This document shows, piece by piece, positions 42,394 to 50,413 of a stretch of DNA of 64,000 bases. The first letter of the stretch is position 1. Every line of letters begins with the position of its first letter. The position numbers were made by a program, and so were the translations under genes. Origin of the DNA: Acidithiobacillus sp. (GTDB lineage: Bacteria; Pseudomonadota; Gammaproteobacteria; Acidithiobacillales; Acidithiobacillaceae); NCBI GenBank assembly GCA_028697715.1, contig JAQVDS010000001.1, positions 1 through 64,000 on the forward strand, read 5' to 3'. The notes below the pieces were generated by a model. The model saw nothing but the letters and a program-made list of their open reading frames with translations. It did not search any database and was not told the DNA's origin.

Positions 42394-42405
42394 GTGCCTA
42401 GGCAC
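42394..42405. repeat. Perfect 12-bp palindrome upstream of the FimV-like gene
   Basis: GTGCCTAGGCAC lies 27 bases ahead of the FimV-like start on the minus strand. It could be an operator or a chance palindrome; there is no T-run for termination. Confidence 0.4.
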
Positions 42406-42424
42406 TTAGTCGAAAATGGAAAAT

Positions 42425-42876
42425 TTACCGGGAAGGAGATTGTGGTACCCCGCGTTGGATGCCACCCAAGGGAAATTCATCGTCCATAGAGTTCCTCTGT
42501 CCAATTTCACCAACGAGGAGCCGCAATAATATCAGCACTTCTTCCCGATCGCGGACGTCCGTGGTAGTGAGACGCAAGCGGAGGTCACCGTGTCGCAGAT
42601 AGGGCGGAACATGAACTGGAAACGCTCCTGTCCTGGGATAGCATAGATGTGCAAACGGTCATTGCTCACCGGGCAATCGATCACCCCGTAATCCATAGCA
42701 ACCGTGGTCGTGGTTTTGCTGTCCGAGACCGCCTCACTATGGAGTGCATCGGTAGTGAGCGCCTGATCGCCGAAGAGAGTTTGCAACACGGTGGTCTTGC
42801 CGGCCCCAACATGACCGGCAATCAGGATCTTCCTGACGGTTTGTGTCGGCCTGACGACGTTCAAGTCGTGGCACAT
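42425..42876 (-). pseudogene. Truncated small GTPase (Arf/Srm-like) with frame-shifted tail
   Basis: From ATG 42876 the frame gives 114 residues ending at 42532. It has the P-loop KILIAGHVGAGKTTVLQ, switch-I-like TTTTVAMDYGVI, and the switch-II-like AIPGQERFQFMF, all typical of the bacterial Ras/Arf-like ATP/GTP-binding family. Straight after PGQERFQFM the similarity stops and the NKxD and SAK motifs are missing, so the nucleotide pocket is incomplete. From there another frame stays open to a stop at 42425 and reads YLRHGDLRLRLTTTDVRD and DREEVLILLRLLVGEI, which looks coding. A deletion or fusion is likely. The start touches the lipoprotein stop upstream. Confidence 0.6.
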
Positions 42877-42877
42877 T

Positions 42878-43270
42878 TTAATTGGCAGGGGCTGAGATCG
42901 CTCCTCCCACATATTTACCGACCCAATGCTCGATATCCTGCACGTCGCGCAGGTGACCATACAGGCCAATCCGCGCATCAAATTTTGTGACCGACGCCCC
43001 AAGTCCATGCAAGGTGATCAGGATGGCGTCTCCTCCTGCAGTGTATCCGCGCAACTCTACCGTTTGCGGATTGACGGTCTTCGTCCCGGTAAAACGCATA
43101 CCGGCAGCCGGCAGGGCGCGTTCCGTGGCACTCACGACTGTCGCAAGGGAGGCAGGGTAGTAGGTGTAGTAGGGCACCGGATTGATCTGCGGGGCAACAG
43201 TGGAACTACAGGCACTCAGAGAACCCGCCATCCCAAGCAACAGCGACAGCATTATCATGTTTCTTTTCAA
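42878..43270 (-). CDS. Small lipoprotein, unknown function
   Basis: The 130-residue protein has a lipoprotein signal peptide (KRNMIMLSLLLGMAGSLSAC, Cys21 as lipid site). The mature part starts SSTVAPQINPVPYYTYYP and has a compact alpha/beta pattern (ATVVSATERALPAAGMRFTG, AILITLHGLGASVTKFDARIGL), resembling DUF3568-like small lipoproteins. TTG at 43270 was chosen because AGAGGA lies 8 bases upstream; ATG codons at residues 5 or 7 would shorten the signal peptide. It appears to be cotranscribed with the broken GTPase downstream. Function unknown. Confidence 0.7.
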   Translation of the reverse strand: MKRNMIMLSLLLGMAGSLSACSSTVAPQINPVPYYTYYPASLATVVSATERALPAAGMRFTGTKTVNPQTVELRGYTAGGDAILITLHGLGASVTKFDARIGLYGHLRDVQDIEHWVGKYVGGAISAPAN

Positions 43271-43404
43271 GTAATCATCCTCTCATCAGGGGATCTGGAT
43301 CACCTTGAGCAAGCTCCAAGGCACCTACTTGCATATGGCGTAAAATGCTACCATATTCATTGCTAGTGAACCCAACTGTAACGGTATAGTAGAGGGAGTT
43401 ATCA
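43271..43404. promoter_or_regulatory. Divergent promoter region between two lipoprotein genes
   Basis: This 134-base region drives genes both ways. On the plus strand a TATAGT (-10-like, about 43383-43388) precedes the glycine-zipper lipoprotein, but no standard -35 is at 16-18 bases. Nothing clearer was seen. Confidence 0.3.
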
Positions 43405-43785
43405 ATGACGACAATACGTTGGATAGTCATCGCAATGGTTCCTGCCATCCTGGCAGGCTGTGCCAATAATCCCTACGCCAGTAACGCGACCACGGCCAAT
43501 ACCACCGGCGGGGCACTTCTGGGCTCCATTGCCGGCGCGGTCATTGGCAATCAGACCGGTTCGCCATTGGCGGGCGCCGCAATCGGCGCGGGGCTGGGCG
43601 GCCTGGCCGGCTACGGCATCTCCAAGTCGCAGGAACAGCAGGCTCCCCAACCAGCGCAGCCAGGTTATTACGCCCCCCCTGCCAACAATGTGCAGTGCCC
43701 GCCAGGATATACCTGCACACCGACCGCGCCACAGTATCAGACGCCACCCAGCTGCCCCGCAGGCTATACCTGCACCCCCAATTGA
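43405..43785 (+). CDS. Glycine-zipper outer-membrane lipoprotein with CPxGYTCTP repeats
   Basis: The 126-residue protein has a signal peptide with lipobox AILAGC (Cys19), then a glycine-zipper: GGALLGSIAGAVIGNQTGSP followed by LAGAAIGAGLGGLAGYGI (about 35-72), as in the SlyB/YMGG 2TM lipoproteins that stabilise the outer membrane. After a Gln/Pro linker come two copies of CPPGYTCTP / CPAGYTCTP (about 98-106 and 117-125); the paired cysteines may form small disulfide loops in the periplasm. AGAGGGAG precedes ATG. The C-terminal repeat is unusual for this family. Confidence 0.8.
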   Translation: MTTIRWIVIAMVPAILAGCANNPYASNATTANTTGGALLGSIAGAVIGNQTGSPLAGAAIGAGLGGLAGYGISKSQEQQAPQPAQPGYYAPPANNVQCPPGYTCTPTAPQYQTPPSCPAGYTCTPN

Positions 43786-43799
43786 GGGCAGGCGACGCT

Positions 43800-44321
43800 T
43801 TGGTAAAGGACGACGCGCTACCTGAGCAGCAAACATGGCAGCGAGCCGTCCTTACTTGGCAGAAAACCGTTCCGTTCTGGCAACGACAGGGGATCGTCAT
43901 TGCCGGTTCTGGGCCGCTTCGCTGGGCGCGCCTTGAGCTCAATGGGCGACAGATGGCCATGCAAATACCCTCGGCGGGACAGAAAACCGCTCAGGAGCAT
44001 TGTGAAATCCTGCTGCATAGCAACGAAGTCGTTGCGCTGAAAAACACCGATGGTGACGTGCATCCCCTGTGCCTCGATCGCTTTGGGGCAAGTATCGAAT
44101 TGCTGCGACGCGAATGGATGCTGAGCCTGTTTCTCTTTGGACCGATATTGGGGGTTTTTCTGGTAAACCTCATCTTTGGCATGCCCACATTTTTGTGGTG
44201 GACGGCGCTCGGCGTGCTCGGCTTTTCGCTGGCAATCATGGCCAGCCTGCTGCGGCGGGATCTGCGTAACATGCAAGGCTGGTTGCAGAGCCGACAAAAA
44301 TACCTGACTATCGGCCGGTAA
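43800..44321 (+). CDS. Two-helix membrane protein, unknown function
   Basis: I do not recognise a family. The frame continues from the lipoprotein stop; TTG at 43800 is the best start (behind GAGGGCAGG) giving about 174 residues, TTG at 43782 overlapping the upstream stop is an alternative, and no ATG suits. Residues 1-105 are soluble and polar with Trp-rich segment (QQTWQRAVLTWQKTVPFWQRQ); two helices follow (about 107-126 and 131-151) separated by FGMPTF, then a basic tail. The close link to the glycine-zipper lipoprotein suggests an envelope role. Confidence 0.55.
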   Translation: MVKDDALPEQQTWQRAVLTWQKTVPFWQRQGIVIAGSGPLRWARLELNGRQMAMQIPSAGQKTAQEHCEILLHSNEVVALKNTDGDVHPLCLDRFGASIELLRREWMLSLFLFGPILGVFLVNLIFGMPTFLWWTALGVLGFSLAIMASLLRRDLRNMQGWLQSRQKYLTIGR

Positions 44322-44339
44322 CCCGCTCATATTCGTGCC

Positions 44340-44355
44340 GGTGCTTGCAAGCACC
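44340..44355. repeat. Perfect 16-bp palindrome, possible terminator
   Basis: GGTGCTTGCAAGCACC lies 18 bases behind the two-helix protein gene. A T-run begins 11 bases later, which is too far for a standard intrinsic terminator, though the hairpin could still slow polymerase. It may instead be an operator ahead of rlpA. Confidence 0.45.
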
Positions 44356-44452
44356 TTGGCAACTCTGTTTTTTTCTTCTATCTTTCATTTTACTAAGATC
44401 AAAATCTCGCGTATTACCATAGGTATCGCGGCGCGCCAGTTCGCCATGAAAA

Positions 44453-45490
44453 ATGGGGGTGAAAAGAGGAATGCAGGAATGGACACCCAACCGTCTGCTG
44501 CGCTGGTCTTGCGTTGCCGCCGGGCTCGCGACCCTGGCCGGCTGTGCCAGCGTATCCACACCATCGCCATCATCGTCCATAGCGCGCAGTTCGAGTTCCG
44601 GACTGGCCTATTCCACCGGCACCACCTGCTACGCACCTTCTCCCAATCTGCAGGCGGCCTACAATCAGCCTTACGAGATTAATGGGCACTGGTACCACCC
44701 GCTGCAAAGTGCCCAGGGGTATAACCAGACGGGCACCGCCTCATGGTATGACATCGCCTCCTCCAGTCACGTCACGGCTATGGGCACCGCCTTTCACGAC
44801 AACCGCCTGACTGCTGCAAGCCGGGTGCTGCCCCTACCCTCCTGCGTACGCGTCACCAATCTGCAAAATGGTCGCAGCATTCTCGTCCTGGTCAATGATC
44901 GCGGCCCATTCGTTGCTGGGCGAATCATGGATTTATCGATTGGCAGTGCGCGTGCCTTGGGCATCGTCAACCAGGGAACGGCGCAGGTGAACATCCAAGC
45001 CGTGCAAAGTAGCGTTCCCGCACCAGCGCCCTATCGTCCGCAGGTAATGCAGCAACTGGTTCCGGTACAAAACATTCGACCGGTCATACCCAGTGTGTCC
45101 CCCACCCCGCAGTCGCCTGGTTCTGGCGTACAGCATCCCCAGGCCAAACTGCGCTCGGTGGTCGCCAGCGCTTTTGCTAGTCCCAAGCAACCGCTGTCCG
45201 CTCCAGCAACGCCAGTCACGACGGCTGCGCGGCCGGTGCTTTCCGCCCCCCAACTCGAAGATGTCATTTACCTGGTCAGTACCCAACCCATGGAATTGCA
45301 GCAAGCCCGTGCGGAACGGCAAAAATTACAGGCTTTCGGAATTACGACGGCGCATCTGGTCCCCGCTGCCCAGGGCTATGTCGTCAAGATCGGTCCGCTG
45401 GCAAGCACCGACGATACTGTGGACTACGTGCACAGCCTGCGCCGCCTGCAGTTGGGCGATTTTCAGCTCAGTCAAAAGGGAGTTGACTGA
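44453..45490 (+). CDS. rlpA: Septal-ring lytic transglycosylase-like lipoprotein RlpA
   Basis: The 345-residue protein has a lipoprotein signal (lipobox LAGC, Cys about 31), a double-psi beta-barrel at about 92-185 (GTASWYDIASSSHVTAMGT, VLVNDRGPFVAGRIMDLS with the catalytic-type Asp), a long Pro/Ser/Ala linker, and a C-terminal SPOR-like domain (about 268-345, EDVIYLVSTQPMELQQARAE, YVVKIGPLASTDD). RlpA cleaves denuded glycan strands at the septum. The start is uncertain among ATG 44453, GTG 44459 and ATG 44471. It ends directly at the kch stop on the other strand. Confidence 0.85.
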   Translation: MGVKRGMQEWTPNRLLRWSCVAAGLATLAGCASVSTPSPSSSIARSSSSGLAYSTGTTCYAPSPNLQAAYNQPYEINGHWYHPLQSAQGYNQTGTASWYDIASSSHVTAMGTAFHDNRLTAASRVLPLPSCVRVTNLQNGRSILVLVNDRGPFVAGRIMDLSIGSARALGIVNQGTAQVNIQAVQSSVPAPAPYRPQVMQQLVPVQNIRPVIPSVSPTPQSPGSGVQHPQAKLRSVVASAFASPKQPLSAPATPVTTAARPVLSAPQLEDVIYLVSTQPMELQQARAERQKLQAFGITTAHLVPAAQGYVVKIGPLASTDDTVDYVHSLRRLQLGDFQLSQKGVD

Positions 45491-46729
45491 TCAGGCCTTG
45501 GCGCCAGTACTGAAAATGGTATCGAGTACCGCGTCGCCGTGAAACTCCTCCCCCATGAGGCTTTCTACGAGTAGCTGTCCGCCCAGGACCTCCGGGGCAA
45601 TGATCAGGTCTACGCCCGTCTGACGCAGACGTTGCAAGTGCCGTTGGTTTCCCACCAGGGCCACGGTTTTGCCGGGAACTGCCATCTCCTTGGCGGTGAG
45701 AACGATGAAGGCATTTTCACTGTCATCGTTGCGCAGCGCCAGGACTCCCAAGGCCCGCATCGCACCAGCGCGGCGAAGAATCTCAGGATCGGTAGGGTCA
45801 CCCACGAAAAGGTCTTCTTCTGGTAGCCACAGTGGTTCCGGTCGCACCGGCGCTACCACCAGCACGCGCAGGTGGCGGCGGCGCAGGGCCCGATAGGTAT
45901 TCTGCGCGAAGAGATTGTCACCGATGAGGACATAATGGTCACTCCAGTCTGATTTTTTCTCGCCCAGCAGCAGGCGCTGCATTCGCCCATTGATCAGCGG
46001 TACGACCACGGCGGAGATCGATGTGGCGAAAACGGTGATCCCGAGGATGATGATGGAGATGACGAAGTAGCGTGCTTCCGGACTTTTAGGGACGATATCG
46101 CCGTAGCCGACGGTAGACATGGTCACCACAGCAAAATACAGAGCCGACTCTAACGATTTGATTTGCGGGCTGAAACCCGCTCCCAGGACATAGGAGCCGA
46201 AGACGGCGTAGCTCAGCAGCAGCACGATGGAGAGAAAAGCGAAGAGCGTACCAGCGGCGACACTCGACCGAGAGAAATGCCGTCGAAAGATCAACAAGCC
46301 AAGCAGAATAAAACCATTGAATGCCAGCATAGCGACACTGAGATGCTGGTACCGGTGCAGAAGGAGGGCCAGACTGATGGCCGAAATCATCAGCGTCAGA
46401 GCCCAGGACAGGCGGGAACGGAAGATCAGACCAAGGGCCATGATCAGGAGCACCGCACCCACGACCAGCGCTGGAACAGCGCCAAGCTCGGACATGATCG
46501 GCAGATCTGTGAGATTGCTGCTGGGGGTGATCACCGATAATTGCGGGATCAACGACTTCAAGGCTGGCAGGGCATGTAGCAAAGAGAGTGCGCCCAGCGC
46601 CGCCACCGCCAAAGCCAAAGGAATTTGGGGGAACCAGCGATCGAGACGCAAAACGGCACGCATGCGCGTACCCCAACGGCGCAAGCGCTGCCAGGGAGAA
46701 AAGTGAAACAGCTCGGTAGCGCGCATCAT
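45491..46729 (-). CDS. kch: Kch-type potassium channel with RCK/TrkA-N domain
   Basis: The 412-residue protein has five to six membrane helices in the first 240 residues, a pore with selectivity filter TMSTVGYGDIVP, and a cytosolic Rossmann RCK domain (about 255-400, DHYVLIGDNLFAQNTYRALRRRHLRVLVV). The pre-pore stretch VLLLSYAVFGSYVLGAGF and overall length match E. coli Kch (417). It conducts K+ and probably responds to a cytosolic ligand. It lies 30 bases behind a small membrane-protein gene, likely in one transcript. Confidence 0.88.
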   Translation of the reverse strand: MMRATELFHFSPWQRLRRWGTRMRAVLRLDRWFPQIPLALAVAALGALSLLHALPALKSLIPQLSVITPSSNLTDLPIMSELGAVPALVVGAVLLIMALGLIFRSRLSWALTLMISAISLALLLHRYQHLSVAMLAFNGFILLGLLIFRRHFSRSSVAAGTLFAFLSIVLLLSYAVFGSYVLGAGFSPQIKSLESALYFAVVTMSTVGYGDIVPKSPEARYFVISIIILGITVFATSISAVVVPLINGRMQRLLLGEKKSDWSDHYVLIGDNLFAQNTYRALRRRHLRVLVVAPVRPEPLWLPEEDLFVGDPTDPEILRRAGAMRALGVLALRNDDSENAFIVLTAKEMAVPGKTVALVGNQRHLQRLRQTGVDLIIAPEVLGGQLLVESLMGEEFHGDAVLDTIFSTGAKA

Positions 46730-46759
46730 GAACCAAAATACCCGCTACCAAATGCCCCT

Positions 46760-46864
46760 TTAGGAGTGCTCGCTACCATCATCGCTGGTGAAGGTACTCT
46801 TCATCCCCATGACCATGGCGATGACCCAGAGCAGGCTAAGAACGATGAAAAACGCATAAAACAT
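46760..46864 (-). CDS. 34-residue single-span membrane protein (upstream of kch)
   Basis: This short gene reads MFYAFFIVLSLLWVIAMVMG, then MKSTFTSDDGSEHS and a TAA stop. AGGAGA lies 7 bases before ATG, a strong ribosome site. The peptide has one hydrophobic helix (about 2-20) and a polar, acidic tail. I recognise no family. It ends 30 bases before the kch start, so it may be a channel accessory peptide; a CydX/KdpF-like helper role is an analogy, not shown. Confidence 0.65.
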   Translation of the reverse strand: MFYAFFIVLSLLWVIAMVMGMKSTFTSDDGSEHS

Positions 46865-46940
46865 GGCCACTCTCCTACATTCTTACGATTGACTAGAGGC
46901 TACATTAGAACACAAGCGTAGACCCAAGTTCCAATCGATC

Positions 46941-48788
46941 TCAACCGAAGGCCTGGGCCGGATTAACGACGATATTGGTAAACGTATGCAATTTCAGCTT
47001 GGGACGCAAATAGGAGAGGATCGCGGCCTTCGCCAGTGGCAGGGCCTGCCACGCATTGCCGCCGCCGTCCTCCACCACCGCCGCCACCGCAATTTTCGGG
47101 TGGTGATAAGGCGCCCAACCGATAAAGAGGGAATCATCGTTATAGATCGTGCGTCCGTCTCTGTAGCCCACCGGTACTTCGGCGGTGCCAGTCTTGCCCG
47201 CCACACTCAGGCCCGGATAGGCGACGGTCTTGCAGGTGCCCGAGGTAACACAGGCGCGCATCCCCGCGCGCACGGCACGCAGGGCAAATCCGGGAAGGTG
47301 TAACTCGCGTGCTGCCGGAAAATCTGGCTTGATGATCTGACCCGTTTGCGGGTTTTTCACATCCCTGAGTAGATGTAGATAGGGCAAACTACCCCCATTG
47401 GCAATGGCGGCGACCCCGCGCACCAGTTGGGTTGGGGTGACCAACAAATACCCCTGACCAATCCCCAGAATCACCGTATCACCAGTATACCAAGGCGCAT
47501 GGAGTTGGCGGACCTTCCAGGCAGGTGTAGGGACGAATCCTGCAGCACTGCCGGCGAGGTCGATGGGTGCCGGTTTGCCAAAACCAAAGCGCCACAGGGT
47601 CTGGTCCTGCAACTGAATCCCCATCTTCAACGCCAGTTTATAAAAGAAGACATCGACCGACCAGGCCAGCGCCTTGCGCAGTCCGGTCTCGCCAAAACCC
47701 GAACGATACCAGTCCCAAAAGACATGCCCTCCTACCTTGATGTAGCCCGGACAGTAGGTATGGAAGTTGGGAACAATCACACCTTTCTGTAGAGCTTCCA
47801 GGGAATAAAAGGGCTTGATGGTGGAGCCAGGAGGGTACAATCCAGCAAGGGTTCGGTTGAGTAACGGGTGGTCGGGATCATGTAGCAGTGCCTGCCAATG
47901 CTTGCTGCTGATGCCTCCGACAAACCAGTTGGGATTGAAACTGGGATTACTGACACTGGCGAGGATCGCCCCGGTATTGGGGTTGATGGCGATCAGAGCA
48001 CCTCGATAGTGCTCCTTTTTCATGACGTGGGCAATGGCCTTTTGCACCCGCAGACGCAGAGTGGTGCGCACCACGTCGCCCGGCTTGGGCGGCACCCGGC
48101 GCAGAGGGGCCACCGGGTCCCCCAAGGCATTCACGCTGCGGATGTCATAGCCAAAATGTCCGCGCAATTGCCGTTCCAGGGTGTACTCCAGGCCACTGAC
48201 GCCAATCGTGTGCCGATACAGATACTGCTGCGGATCAAATCCTTGTAGATCTCTAGGAGTAACCGGCCCGACATAACCAATGGTATTCGCAAAGAGGCTG
48301 CCATAAGGGTAGTAACGGTGCCAGCGCACGGCAAGACGAATTCCTGGATACGCTTCCTCACGCACGGCAAAACGCGCCAGCAGTTCCGGCGAGAGCTTGG
48401 TGAGCAGGACGCGCGGCAGATAGGCCGGCTTGTCATCGATGGTATGTAACAAGTGCTGTACCGTCTTTTGCGAGATCGGGAAGTCCCGCCGCAGCCGGTG
48501 TAAGGTCGCATGCAGGTGATGAACTTCATCCGGGAACAGCTCAAGGACATAGCGCGCCCGATTGGTCGCCAAGACCTGCCCATGATCCGCCAGAATCAGG
48601 CCGCGCGGCGGTGCCAGAGGAACGATGGCCGTGTGATTGGCATGTGCCAGCTGACGAAAGCGCCGGTAGTGGAAGACCTGCAGATCGATCACCCGGGCGA
48701 CGAGCACCAGCAGCAGCAGCAATAAAATCAGCGCCGCCCATCCCAGGCGCCGGCGAAATTGGCGCGATTCGTCCCGATGCGTATCCAT
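46941..48788 (-). CDS. mrdA: Penicillin-binding protein 2 (elongasome transpeptidase)
   Basis: The 615-residue class B PBP has one N-terminal helix (about 15-33), a dimerisation domain, and the transpeptidase domain. Active-site motifs: STIK (PPGSTIKPFYSLEA), SVD in LAWSVDVFFYKLALKMG as the SxN-like motif, and GKTGTAEV. It cross-links peptidoglycan for rod shape with RodA and MreB. Neither rodA nor mreB is in the window. It overlaps nothing and begins 140 bases from the divergent mucD gene. Confidence 0.94.
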   Translation of the reverse strand: MDTHRDESRQFRRRLGWAALILLLLLLVLVARVIDLQVFHYRRFRQLAHANHTAIVPLAPPRGLILADHGQVLATNRARYVLELFPDEVHHLHATLHRLRRDFPISQKTVQHLLHTIDDKPAYLPRVLLTKLSPELLARFAVREEAYPGIRLAVRWHRYYPYGSLFANTIGYVGPVTPRDLQGFDPQQYLYRHTIGVSGLEYTLERQLRGHFGYDIRSVNALGDPVAPLRRVPPKPGDVVRTTLRLRVQKAIAHVMKKEHYRGALIAINPNTGAILASVSNPSFNPNWFVGGISSKHWQALLHDPDHPLLNRTLAGLYPPGSTIKPFYSLEALQKGVIVPNFHTYCPGYIKVGGHVFWDWYRSGFGETGLRKALAWSVDVFFYKLALKMGIQLQDQTLWRFGFGKPAPIDLAGSAAGFVPTPAWKVRQLHAPWYTGDTVILGIGQGYLLVTPTQLVRGVAAIANGGSLPYLHLLRDVKNPQTGQIIKPDFPAARELHLPGFALRAVRAGMRACVTSGTCKTVAYPGLSVAGKTGTAEVPVGYRDGRTIYNDDSLFIGWAPYHHPKIAVAAVVEDGGGNAWQALPLAKAAILSYLRPKLKLHTFTNIVVNPAQAFG

Positions 48789-48867
48789 GTGCTAGGGATA
48801 GAGGATAGAAAGGGCAAAGAGTTCCCAAAGTCTACCGGGATATTCATCGATGTTCACAAGGTGTTCG

Positions 48868-48896
48868 GGAACTTCCCCCGTAGCCTGCCCGTCATA
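48868..48896 (+). promoter_or_regulatory. Candidate sigma-E (RpoE-type) promoter for degP/mucD
   Basis: GGAACTT (48868-48874), a 17-base spacer and TCATA (48892-48896) resemble the sigma-E pattern GGAACTT-N16-TCTGA; degP-type genes are classical sigma-E targets. The -35 is perfect, the -10 only partial. An inverted AGTTCCC at about 48821 mirrors the GGGAACT. Confidence 0.45.
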
Positions 48897-48928
48897 GCTT
48901 TCGGTAAACAGAAAGGGAACAGCCGATT

Positions 48929-50401
48929 ATGACCGCAACATCCACAAAATCTCGCAAAATGCTCCTCGCTGTCAGCAGCGCCGTATTTGCCTTGGGTCTA
49001 GGGGCCGCTGGTATCTCCTTTGCCGCCAATGAGGAGATGCCCATCCCCAAGCCGGTTCTGCACGCGCCTGGTCCAAAGATGGTGGCGATACCGGATTTCA
49101 GCCCGATCGTCGAGAAATATGGCAATGCCATTGTCAAAATCGATGATTCCGATACCAAGGTAGTTGGTGGTAATCAGGGACAAAATCCGTTCCCGAAGAA
49201 TTCCCCTTTCTATCAATTTTTCCATAACTTTCCCGGTGCGCAGCCACCACAGAAAGAGAAGGAAGAGGCCCTCGGTTCGGGCTTTATCATTTCCCCCAAC
49301 GGCTACATTGTCACCGCCGGTCACGTGGTGCGGGGGATGCATCACATCATTGTCACGCTCACCAATCATCATGCGTACCCCGCCAAGGTCGTCGGTCTTT
49401 CGGTGCGTTATGACACGGCCCTGCTCAAAATCGACGCCCATGACTTGCCCACGGTAGAGCTGGGCAATTCAAAAGATCTCAAGGTCGGTCAATGGCTACT
49501 GGCCATTGGCATGCCCTTCGGTTTTTATAACACCGTCACGCAGGGAGTAGTGAGTGCCCTGGATCGTTCTTTGCCGCATGATGACGAATATATCCCCTTC
49601 ATCCAGAGTGACGTGCCGATCAATCCAGGCAACTCCGGTGGCCCTATCTTCAATATGTCCGGCCAAGTGGTCGGTATCAACGATCAGATCTACACCAACG
49701 ATGGTGGCTACATGGGGCTTTCCTTCAGCATCCCCATCAACACCGCCATGCGTGCAGTGGATGCCTTCCTCGCGCACAAGAAACTGGAATTCGGCTGGCT
49801 CGGCGTCGATGTGCAAGAGGTTACGCCGCAAATGGCGCAGGCTCTGCACCTGAAAGAGCCGGTAGGGGCGCTGGTGGCCAACGTAGAACCCCATGAGGCC
49901 GCCGCAAAAGCTGGCCTCAAGACTGGCGATGTCATTGTCACCTATGATCACAAGCCGGTGTACAGCGTCGGCTCCCTGCCGCCGCTGGTAGGCGACACGC
50001 CACCAGGGACAACGGTTCCCATCGGCATCCTGCGCGATGGCAAACCCGAAACCATCAATGTCGTCATTGGCACCATGCCTCAGAAAATGCGCCATGCCGA
50101 GATGGAGAAGGTAGTGGATATTCATCGCCTGGGCTTACGCGTGAGTAGCCTGGATGCGGCCGAGAAAAAGGCCCTCGGGATCCGCCACGGGGTTTATATA
50201 GAAAGCGTCTATCCGGGACCCGCGGCAGAAATCGGCCTGCATGAGGGTATGGCGATTCAGGAGATCGATCAGCAACCCGTCGACAGTCCGGAACAGCTGG
50301 AAAGCATCGTCAAGAATCTTCCGGCGCATCAACCCATTTCCGTTCTGATTCGTCAGGGACATAACAGTCTCTTTGTAGTCATCCATCTGCCCAAAAACTA
50401 A
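48929..50401 (+). CDS. DegP/MucD-type periplasmic serine protease
   Basis: The 490-residue protein has a signal peptide (about 1-33, ending ISFAAN), a trypsin-like domain with His in VTAGHVV, Asp in RYDTALLKID and Ser in NPGNSGGPIF, then two PDZ domains (about 285-375 and 395-490). It degrades or holds misfolded envelope proteins. Compared with E. coli DegP the LA loop is short (QNPFPKNSPFYQFFHNFPGA). It lies 12 bases ahead of dacA, possibly one transcript. Confidence 0.93.
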   Translation: MTATSTKSRKMLLAVSSAVFALGLGAAGISFAANEEMPIPKPVLHAPGPKMVAIPDFSPIVEKYGNAIVKIDDSDTKVVGGNQGQNPFPKNSPFYQFFHNFPGAQPPQKEKEEALGSGFIISPNGYIVTAGHVVRGMHHIIVTLTNHHAYPAKVVGLSVRYDTALLKIDAHDLPTVELGNSKDLKVGQWLLAIGMPFGFYNTVTQGVVSALDRSLPHDDEYIPFIQSDVPINPGNSGGPIFNMSGQVVGINDQIYTNDGGYMGLSFSIPINTAMRAVDAFLAHKKLEFGWLGVDVQEVTPQMAQALHLKEPVGALVANVEPHEAAAKAGLKTGDVIVTYDHKPVYSVGSLPPLVGDTPPGTTVPIGILRDGKPETINVVIGTMPQKMRHAEMEKVVDIHRLGLRVSSLDAAEKKALGIRHGVYIESVYPGPAAEIGLHEGMAIQEIDQQPVDSPEQLESIVKNLPAHQPISVLIRQGHNSLFVVIHLPKN

Positions 50402-50413
50402 GGAAACCGACAG

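Noticed and set aside
42532-43008. GTPase start at 43008
   Set aside because: The additional N-terminal residues lie inside the upstream lipoprotein gene and are not GTPase-like.
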